From positions 1-64,000 of the forward strand of contig CBDBLZ010000017.1 in the NCBI GenBank assembly GCA_965207385.1: 64,000 nt of DNA, read 5' to 3'. Position 1 is the stretch's first letter. Each line of letters begins with the position of its first letter. A program made the translations under genes and the position numbers. This document shows, in pieces, positions 37,768-44,322 of this stretch. Under the pieces are notes generated by a model that did not search any database, had not been told where the DNA came from, and was given only the letters and a program-made list of their open reading frames with translations. This stretch comes from CAZXEU01 sp965207385. GTDB taxonomy: Bacteria; Bacteroidota; Rhodothermia; Rhodothermales; Bin80.

Positions 37768-38703
37768 ATGAACGAGCAGGGAAGTTTGTGGCTGCCGGAA
37801 GCCGCCTCGAGCATCGCAGGCGACGTAGACGCCCTTTTCTACTTTGTTCTCTACACCAGCATCGTGCTGTTCGTCGGCGTGATCGGGACCATGATTTTCT
37901 TTGCATACCGGTTCCGGCGGCGCAGTCATGCGGACCGTCCCGAGCCCTTCCGGGAGAGCAAGTGGATAGAAGCTTCGTGGATCATCATACCCACCGTCCT
38001 GGTCGCCATCGTATTCACGTGGGGCTTCCGCGTTTTTGTGCGCCTCGGCGTGGCACCGCCCAACAGCTACGAAATCACGGTTCGGGCCACAAAGTGGAGC
38101 TGGCTCTTCGAGTATCCGAACGGCGCACGCTCCAATGCACTCCACGTGCCGGTGAGCAGGCCGGTGAAGCTCCGGATGAGCAGCAGCGATGTCATTCACA
38201 GCTTTTTCGTGCCCGCCTTCCGCGTCAAGCAGGATGTGCTGCCCGGGCGCTATACCTACGTCTGGTTCGAGGCCACCCGGCAGGACACGTTCCAGGTGAT
38301 GTGCACCGAGTACTGCGGGCAGCAGCATTCTACCATGGTCACCAGCGTCGTCGTGCAGTCCCAGGACGAATTCGAGACCTGGCTGCAGGAAGCCGTAATT
38401 GACGAGTCCATGCCGCCGGCAGCGCGGGGTGAACTGCTCTTTACCCAACAGGGCTGCTTTGCCTGCCATTCGGTCGACGGGACGCCCGGCAGTGGCCCCA
38501 CTATGCAGGGTCTCAGCATGTCGGAGCCCACGTTTGTGGACGGCACCAGTGCAACGGCCGACGAAAACTACCTGCGGGAGTCCATAATCAACCCGTCCGC
38601 GCGCGTAGTGGCGGGATTTGCTCCGGTCATGCCCGGTCAGTACGGCGCCACGCTGACCCCGGAGGAAATCGACGCTCTCATCGCCTATATCCAGGAGCAA
38701 TGA
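37768..38703 (+). CDS. ctaC: cytochrome c oxidase subunit II with C-terminal cytochrome c domain (caa3 type)
   Basis: A 311-residue subunit with two N-terminal helices (about 22-48 and 70-92), a CuA domain with ligands His144, Cys179, Glu181, Cys183, His187 and Met190 (CTEYCGQQHSTM), and a fused cytochrome c with haem site CFACH (230-234) and Met288 as likely sixth ligand. It takes electrons from ActE or a free cytochrome. Its haem domain closely resembles that fused to subunit IV later in this operon (shared GPTMQG). It overlaps ctaD as ATGA. Confidence 0.95.
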   Translation: MNEQGSLWLPEAASSIAGDVDALFYFVLYTSIVLFVGVIGTMIFFAYRFRRRSHADRPEPFRESKWIEASWIIIPTVLVAIVFTWGFRVFVRLGVAPPNSYEITVRATKWSWLFEYPNGARSNALHVPVSRPVKLRMSSSDVIHSFFVPAFRVKQDVLPGRYTYVWFEATRQDTFQVMCTEYCGQQHSTMVTSVVVQSQDEFETWLQEAVIDESMPPAARGELLFTQQGCFACHSVDGTPGSGPTMQGLSMSEPTFVDGTSATADENYLRESIINPSARVVAGFAPVMPGQYGATLTPEEIDALIAYIQEQ

Positions 38704-40373
38704 GCGCCGATTCACACGGCAATTACCTGAAAGCCAGGAGCGGACTCGGCTCCTGGCTGCTCACGACCGACCACAAGCGGATCGGCATTCTGTATGCCGT
38801 GGCCGTCGCGGCCTTTTTCCTGCTTGGCGGCATTTTTGCCATGATCGTAAGAGCCGAGCTTGCCGCTCCCGGGCAGACGATCATGGGCCAGGACAGCTAC
38901 AACCAGGCGTTTACGCTGCACGGCGTAGTAATGGTGTTCCTGGTCATTATCCCTGCCATCCCCGGCATTCTGGGCAACTTCGTGCTTCCGCTCCAGATCG
39001 GGGCGCGCGACGTCGCGTTTCCGCGCCTCAACCTGGCAAGCTGGTACATATTCATAGCCGGTGCCGTTTTTGCCCTGTGCGGCTGGCTGGTTATTGGCAA
39101 CGTGGATACTGGGTGGACTTTCTATACACCCTATTCCAGCGACGGCAGCGCCGCCGTACTCTGGCTGACCACTTCCGTATTCGTTGCCGGCTTCGCCTCC
39201 ATTTTCACGGGTCTGAACTTCATTGTCACGGTCCACAAGATGCGGGCCCCGGGGATGACCTGGAACAGGCTGCCGCTCTTCGTCTGGGCCATCTATGCGA
39301 CGGCCATCGTGCAGGTACTGGCTACACCGGTCATCGGCATCACGATGATCCTGCTCTTTCTCGAGCGCCTGCTGCACATCGGCATTTTTGATCCGGCCCT
39401 GGGCGGCGATCCCGTGCTGTTCCAGCATTTTTTCTGGTTCTACAGCCACCCGGCGGTCTACATCATGATTCTGCCGGCCATGGGCATCATCAGCGAGCTC
39501 ATGGGCACGTTCTCGCGTCAGCAGGTGTCGGGCTATACGTTCATCGCGCTGTCTTCCGTGGCCATTGCCTTTCTTGGCTTCCTGGTCTGGGGACACCACA
39601 TGTTCGTGGCCGGCCAGTCGGCAATTTCCTCGATCATATTCTCCATGCTGACCTTCCTGATCGGCATTCCGACGGGCATCAAGGTCTTCAACTGGGTGGC
39701 CACCATGTACAAGGGCTCGGTGTGGCTCAAGACCCCGATGCTCTATGCCCTGATGTTTCTGTTCCTGTTTACCATTGGCGGGCTAACCGGCATTATGGTA
39801 GGCGTGCTGGCAGTGGATGTGCACCTGCATGACACGTACTTCATCGTGGCGCACTTTCACTACGTGATGATGGGCGGCGCACTGATCGCCCTCATTGGCG
39901 GCCTGCACTACTGGTGGCCCAAGGCGACGGGGCGCATGTACAACGAAACCGCCGGACGCATCGCCGCCGTGCTGGTGTTTGTGGGCTTCAACCTGACCTT
40001 CTTCACCCAGTTCATCATGGGCAGCCGCGGCATGCCGCGCAGATACCATGATTACGAGATGCTGCTGGAGCAGTACCCCGAGTTTGCCGGACTCCACCTG
40101 GCCTCATCTATTGGTTCTCTCGTCCTGGCAGCCGGCCTGGTAATGATCCTGGTCTACGGGATCCGGTCCCTGAAGCACGGCGCCGCGGCGCCGCGCAACC
40201 CGTGGAGTGCCGCTACGCTGGAGTGGACGCACACGAGCGCCGTGCCAACCGAGCACAACTTTGCCCGCACGCCGCTGGTCACACGCGGGCCTTACGACTA
40301 TCACCTGGCGGACGAAATCTTTTCCACCAACGGCAAGCCGGAAGAAGTCCCCGACCCTGAACCTGTAGCCTGA
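38700..40373 (+). CDS. ctaD: cytochrome c oxidase subunit I, A2-type
   Basis: A 557-residue 12-helix catalytic subunit that binds haem a and the haem a3/CuB centre. The motif FYSHPAVYIMILPAMG contains the CuB His and cross-linked Tyr. The YSHP sequence replaces the Glu (HPEVY) of mitochondrial-type enzymes and is the mark of A2-type oxidases, as in Rhodothermus caa3. The second CuB pair (WGHHMFV) and the haem ligands (DTYFIVAHFHYVM) are present. It pumps protons and reduces O2 to water. Confidence 0.96.
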   Translation: MSADSHGNYLKARSGLGSWLLTTDHKRIGILYAVAVAAFFLLGGIFAMIVRAELAAPGQTIMGQDSYNQAFTLHGVVMVFLVIIPAIPGILGNFVLPLQIGARDVAFPRLNLASWYIFIAGAVFALCGWLVIGNVDTGWTFYTPYSSDGSAAVLWLTTSVFVAGFASIFTGLNFIVTVHKMRAPGMTWNRLPLFVWAIYATAIVQVLATPVIGITMILLFLERLLHIGIFDPALGGDPVLFQHFFWFYSHPAVYIMILPAMGIISELMGTFSRQQVSGYTFIALSSVAIAFLGFLVWGHHMFVAGQSAISSIIFSMLTFLIGIPTGIKVFNWVATMYKGSVWLKTPMLYALMFLFLFTIGGLTGIMVGVLAVDVHLHDTYFIVAHFHYVMMGGALIALIGGLHYWWPKATGRMYNETAGRIAAVLVFVGFNLTFFTQFIMGSRGMPRRYHDYEMLLEQYPEFAGLHLASSIGSLVLAAGLVMILVYGIRSLKHGAAAPRNPWSAATLEWTHTSAVPTEHNFARTPLVTRGPYDYHLADEIFSTNGKPEEVPDPEPVA

Positions 40374-40399
40374 ACGCGCCCGAAGCAACCCTACGTGGC

Positions 40400-41068
40400 A
40401 TGAGCAGCGTCGCCAAGGGAAATACCCTGCAGCATCATTTTATCTCCGCCGAGCAGCAGTTCGACGCGGCCAAGCTCGGTATGTGGCTCTTTCTGGTTAC
40501 AGAAATCCTGCTCTTCAGCGGCATGTTCGTTGCCTACGCAGTCTACCGGGTCTGGCATCCGGAGGTATTTGCGCAAGCGAGCGAGCTCCTGGACTGGCAG
40601 CTTGGAGGACTGAATACGCTGGTGCTTCTGGCCTCAAGCTTTACGGTTGCCCTCGCGATTCATTACGTGCAAAAGGACGAGAACGAGAAGGTCATCGTAC
40701 TCCTCTTGCTGACGCTTCTCTGCGCAGCCGCCTTTATGGTGGTCAAGTATTTTGAGTACACCGGCAAGTTCTCGCACGGCATCTTTCCGGGCGCCGCCTT
40801 CAGTCCGCACGGCGAGAGCCACGGTACCGACTACGCGGCCTACGACATCCCCTTTGCCGCGCAGTTCTTCAGCATATATTTCGTCATGACGGGCATTCAC
40901 GGCGTGCACGTTCTGGTGGGCATGCTGCTCTTCGTGTGGCTGGTTACGCGCCTTGCTCGAGGACACTTTTCGAGCGCATACTACACCCCCATTGAATTAA
41001 CGGGGTTGTACTGGCACCTCGTGGACATCATCTGGATTTTCCTCTTCCCCTTGCTGTATCTGATCTGA
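40400..41068 (+). CDS. ctaE: cytochrome c oxidase subunit III
   Basis: A 222-residue subunit with about five membrane helices. Family motifs: KLGMWLFLVTEILLFSGMF near the start, FFSIYFVMTGIHGVHVLVGM in the middle and ELTGLYWHLVDIIWIFLFPLLYL at the end. It stabilises the oxidase and its proton uptake. It starts 26 bases after ctaD and lies 8 bases before the subunit IV fusion gene. This shorter form, lacking the first two helices, is usual in bacteria. Confidence 0.95.
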   Translation: MSSVAKGNTLQHHFISAEQQFDAAKLGMWLFLVTEILLFSGMFVAYAVYRVWHPEVFAQASELLDWQLGGLNTLVLLASSFTVALAIHYVQKDENEKVIVLLLLTLLCAAAFMVVKYFEYTGKFSHGIFPGAAFSPHGESHGTDYAAYDIPFAAQFFSIYFVMTGIHGVHVLVGMLLFVWLVTRLARGHFSSAYYTPIELTGLYWHLVDIIWIFLFPLLYLI

Positions 41069-41076
41069 CGCTGGGC

Positions 41077-41808
41077 ATGCACGGAGATTCCGGTCATACG
41101 GCGCATCACATTATCCCGGTCAGGGTACTGGCTACTGTTTTCGGGGTGCTGATAGCGCTCACGGTCACTACGGTGATTACTGCCAGGATAGACTTGGGAG
41201 CGCTGAATGTGCCGCTTGCCTTGGCCATTGCTGCCTCCAAGGCCGCGCTTGTTGTTGCGGTATTCATGGCACTGCGCTATGACAACCGCGTAAATGCGCT
41301 CGTCTTCTTTATCGGCAGCATATTCGTGATTGTATTCCTGGCACTCACGCTCAGTGACACGGCCCTGCGCGGCGCGCTTGGCATGACGGATGCCGGAGCG
41401 ATGACGGAGGGGGGACTTTCAGCCAGCACAGCCGCGCCGGGGGCAACACCGCAAGCCCCGGAATCGGGTGCAGCCGCAGCCAGTGACAGCATTGCTGCAG
41501 GCACAGATTCTCAAGCCGCTAACGGGATAGCCGTACCCGTTGTAGATGGCAGTGCAGTTTACACTCAGTACCTCTGCAACACGTGTCACAGCACGGACGG
41601 CACGGCTGGTGTCGGCCCAACAATGCAGGGCATCGGTGCGCAGCAGTCCCGCGAAGAGATTCGAAACTCTATTCTGACGCCCGAATCCATTATCGCGGAG
41701 GGTTTTGCTCCCGGGGTCATGACCGCCACACTCACGGCTTTGCGTTTCTTCGACAGCGTCTCGGAAGACGAGCTGGAGGCACTGGTCGACTACATCGTCT
41801 CTCTCTAG
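41077..41808 (+). CDS. oxidase subunit IV fused to a cytochrome c domain
   Basis: A 243-residue protein with three membrane helices (about 15-36, 46-66, 75-93) of the prokaryotic COX4 type (ASKAALVVAVFMALRYDNR), then an Ala/Ser/Gly-rich linker (about 105-155) and a cytochrome c domain. The haem site is CNTCH (167-171), Met215 the likely sixth ligand. The segment HSTDGTAGVGPTMQGIG resembles the CtaC haem domain (HSVDGTPGSGPTMQGLS), suggesting an internal duplication. It closes the respiratory operon. The second oxidase cluster in this window has an ordinary subunit IV. A direct role in electron entry is inferred. Confidence 0.9.
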   Translation: MHGDSGHTAHHIIPVRVLATVFGVLIALTVTTVITARIDLGALNVPLALAIAASKAALVVAVFMALRYDNRVNALVFFIGSIFVIVFLALTLSDTALRGALGMTDAGAMTEGGLSASTAAPGATPQAPESGAAAASDSIAAGTDSQAANGIAVPVVDGSAVYTQYLCNTCHSTDGTAGVGPTMQGIGAQQSREEIRNSILTPESIIAEGFAPGVMTATLTALRFFDSVSEDELEALVDYIVSL

Positions 41809-41849
41809 CGCCGGCGCCGGAATCCTCACCATAGCAACCACGGCACAAA

Positions 41850-43148
41850 ATGCCAAAGCACCCTTCTCCGAATATGCCGGCCGCGGGCATGGCGGTTCCG
41901 CGTGGCCGAGCGGTGTTGCGAGCCCTTCCTTCCCGGTGCGTGCCCGCCACTATCCGCCCCGGACGCAGGGCCGTGCCAATAAGTTCGCACTGCGAAGGCG
42001 GTACGCAATGGCGGAGTGCGGCCGCCTTCTTCGCCACGCTCCTGTTCGTCGCAGGATGCAGACCGGATCAGCAACCGCCCCCGCGTGGCTATTCGATCCC
42101 CATGGTAGATCTGTCACAGGAGACGCACCGGCAGGTCGTGGTTGACCGTGAGGATGGCCAATACCTGGGCCATCCCACTACCGTGTTGCTGGAGGACTCC
42201 ACCACCATGATCGTGGTGTACCCTAAAGGGCACGGACGCGGCGCCATAGTGATGAAGCGCAGCCTTGATGCCGGCCTCACGTGGTCTGGTCGACTCGATG
42301 TGCCAGAGAGCTGGGCCACGTCCCAGGAAGTCCCCACGCTCTATAGAACAGTCGACGCGGAAGGGACCCGGCGACTGGTTCTGTTTTCGGGGCTGTACCC
42401 GATACGCCGTGCAATCTCGGATGACGACGGCTATACCTGGACGGAGCTGGAAGCCATAGGGGAATTCGGAGGCATAGTTGCGATGGCCTCACTGGCGCGG
42501 CTCCAGAGCGGCAGCTACATGGCGCTCTTCCATGACGATGGACGGTTTATCGAGGCGACTCCCCGGGACCTTGATGAGCCCGTCTTCACCGTGTATAAGA
42601 CGCTCTCTCATGACGGAGGCGTGACCTGGAGCGCCCCCGGTATTGTAACTTCCCATCCGAATGTGCATCTCTGCGAGCCGGGACTGGTGCACTCTCCAGA
42701 CGGCAGCCAGATGGCATTGCTGCTTCGCGAAAACAGCCGAACGCGCAATTCCTTTGTCGTCTTTTCGGATGACGACGGCAAGACCTGGACCACGCCGCAG
42801 GAGCTTCCCGGAGCGCTTACGGGAGACCGGCACACGGCCCGCTACGCGCCGGATGGCCGCCTGTTCATTTCATTTCGAGATACGGCGCACGAGAGCTCCA
42901 CGCAGGGTGACTGGGCCGGATGGGTTGGGACCTACGAGGATATAGTAAGCGGCGCCGAAGGCGAATACCGCGTCCGCATCATGGACAACAAGCACCAATG
43001 GGACACAGCGTACCCGGGAGTGGAAGTCCTGCCGGACGGTACAATCGTAGCGACGACGTACGGCCACTGGGAAGAAGGCGCTGAACCCTACATCGTCAGC
43101 GTCCGCTTCACGCTAGAGGAGCTGGACGCCAAAGCTGCAGCTCTATAG
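41850..43148 (+). CDS. sialidase/neuraminidase-like lipoprotein (Asp-box propeller)
   Basis: A product of up to 432 residues with a lipobox LFVAGC (Cys70 from this start) and a six-bladed propeller with Asp-box repeats: SLDAGLTW, SDDDGYTW, SHDGGVTW and SDDDGKTW. This is the fold of sialidases and related exo-glycosidases. The N-terminal 40 residues before the hydrophobic segment are unusually long; a GTG at 41973 would give a normal lipoprotein signal and may be the real start. It follows the respiratory operon by 41 bases but is probably separate. Activity on sialic acid is not certain, since many such proteins act on other glycans. Confidence 0.78.
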   Translation: MPKHPSPNMPAAGMAVPRGRAVLRALPSRCVPATIRPGRRAVPISSHCEGGTQWRSAAAFFATLLFVAGCRPDQQPPPRGYSIPMVDLSQETHRQVVVDREDGQYLGHPTTVLLEDSTTMIVVYPKGHGRGAIVMKRSLDAGLTWSGRLDVPESWATSQEVPTLYRTVDAEGTRRLVLFSGLYPIRRAISDDDGYTWTELEAIGEFGGIVAMASLARLQSGSYMALFHDDGRFIEATPRDLDEPVFTVYKTLSHDGGVTWSAPGIVTSHPNVHLCEPGLVHSPDGSQMALLLRENSRTRNSFVVFSDDDGKTWTTPQELPGALTGDRHTARYAPDGRLFISFRDTAHESSTQGDWAGWVGTYEDIVSGAEGEYRVRIMDNKHQWDTAYPGVEVLPDGTIVATTYGHWEEGAEPYIVSVRFTLEELDAKAAAL

Positions 43149-43442
43149 CGATCGGCGCAGCGCCGCGGTCCAGAGAAAGTGGAATACTCGTCCCGGTTGC
43201 TAGCACCGGAGCGACGTGCTCCAGCCAAACACTAACTCCCCCGAAGCGCGGAGACTTTGGGTATTGGTTGGCTCAATATCCGGGGAAGGAGCCGAGGAAC
43301 GGTCAGGGTCGCGGTATGTGTCCGGTGACCCCCATCGGCATTTTGGAATCTTGCGGCGATTACACCGATGCGATTCCGTTCGGGCCACACACAGCTAACC
43401 AAAGCAGTGCCCGGCGCGACCTCTCATCCTACCGCTGCGACC

Positions 43443-43604
43443 CTATTCAGACTTGGTCTGGACCGGTTTGGCCTTGGCCGGAGGAGACGGAGAAGGAATC
43501 GGCGGCATCGGGAGGGTAATCCGCGTGACGGGCAGAATGCTCTTCCAGGAGCCTCCTTTCCCTGGCTTACTGGGGACCGCCGGTGATTGCTTGGGCTTTT
43601 CCAT
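43443..43604 (-). CDS. small Pro/Lys-rich ORF overlapping the SLATT-like gene
   Basis: A frame of 53 codons starts with ATG at 43604, inside the last 13 codons of the SLATT-like gene in another frame, and ends with TAG at 43443. The product begins MEKPKQSPAVPSKPGKGG and ends with a run of PP and KAKP motifs, so it is basic, proline-rich and probably unstructured. About two thirds of its third positions are G or C, consistent with coding use. It could be a separate protein or a C-terminal extension produced by frameshifting. Function is unknown. Confidence 0.45.
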   Translation of the reverse strand: MEKPKQSPAVPSKPGKGGSWKSILPVTRITLPMPPIPSPSPPAKAKPVQTKSE

Positions 43605-44073
43605 CTTTTGGATCCAGTACGGGGTAGTGCGTCTTGAGATACTGCTCCGCCAGGAGACTAGCCTTCTTCAGGATCTTCTCGTTGACGGGCAATGAACCGT
43701 GCCTGAAATGAACAACCTCAAGCTCAACCTTCCTGGTCCTTATTTCCACCATCCCCTGGTCGATCTGCTGGTCGTCTAGCTGTCCCGTGTGGACCTTGAA
43801 CCAGAGGCCTTCGGCCTCCGATAATATCCGGAGGACCTCCGTCTTGAAGTCAACGATGGGGCGAAGGCGCGCAGCAAATGGAGGATACGGTTTAGCGACA
43901 TTTGCCACGGCCATAACCACAATGAAAAAGGCCCTCAACTGCTGCGCCACTCCCGTCACAACCCGTAACGCCAAGCTTGCAACAGATAAGACGGCCAGTA
44001 CGATGTTGAGATACCGCTCGGTCTTCATGCATCGATCATGATTAGCGTGCAGGTACTCGACGTCGGTCTTCAA
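43567..44073 (-). CDS. SLATT-like two-helix membrane protein
   Basis: A 168-residue protein with two membrane helices near the N-terminus (about 21-40 and 47-63) and an alpha-helical cytoplasmic domain (LRPIVDFKTEVLRILSEAEG, WFKVHTGQLDDQQIDQGMVE, VNEKILKKASLLAEQYLKTH). The layout is that of SLATT proteins, which are proposed pore-forming effectors in nucleotide-signal and other defence systems. The first usable start is TTG at 44073, because a stop lies at 44092-44094; an ATG at 44028 is an alternative. The gene has its own -7 box and lower GC than its neighbours. No sensor or nucleotide cyclase gene is nearby, so a defence role is only a suggestion. Confidence 0.6.
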   Translation of the reverse strand: MKTDVEYLHANHDRCMKTERYLNIVLAVLSVASLALRVVTGVAQQLRAFFIVVMAVANVAKPYPPFAARLRPIVDFKTEVLRILSEAEGLWFKVHTGQLDDQQIDQGMVEIRTRKVELEVVHFRHGSLPVNEKILKKASLLAEQYLKTHYPVLDPKDGKAQAITGGPQ

Positions 44074-44145
44074 CTGGCAGAGATGCTGCGATTAAAGCTT
44101 TTGGTAGAAGTTTGGTTGGCTCACATCAACACTCGTCTTGAGTCG

Positions 44146-44153
44146 CAAAGATA
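44146..44153 (-). promoter_or_regulatory. Bacteroidota-type -7 box TATCTTTG for the SLATT-like gene
   Basis: TATCTTTG on the minus strand matches TAnnTTTG exactly, 72 bases before the TTG start at 44073. A TTG -33 element at normal spacing is not found. Confidence 0.45.
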
Positions 44154-44322
44154 AAGCTCTGATTATCCGGGAAATTGTAGTGTAAGGCCCAACGATTGAC
44201 CGCTTTATCTATGTCACCGTCCGGACCACAAGACACACCGGCCAGGTGCGCTTGCCCGCCCGCGTGTCCCATGCCATGACCGCCGCTACAGCAAATCCAT
44301 ATTCGCAGCACACGGGACAACG

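Noticed and set aside
37768..38703. Possibility that CtaC belongs to a nitric oxide or quinol oxidase
   Set aside because: All CuA ligands and a haem c site are present, which excludes a quinol oxidase subunit.
44126..44320. 64-codon minus-strand frame before the SLATT-like gene
   Set aside because: TTG start, no ribosome site, and it covers the promoter-like box of the next gene.
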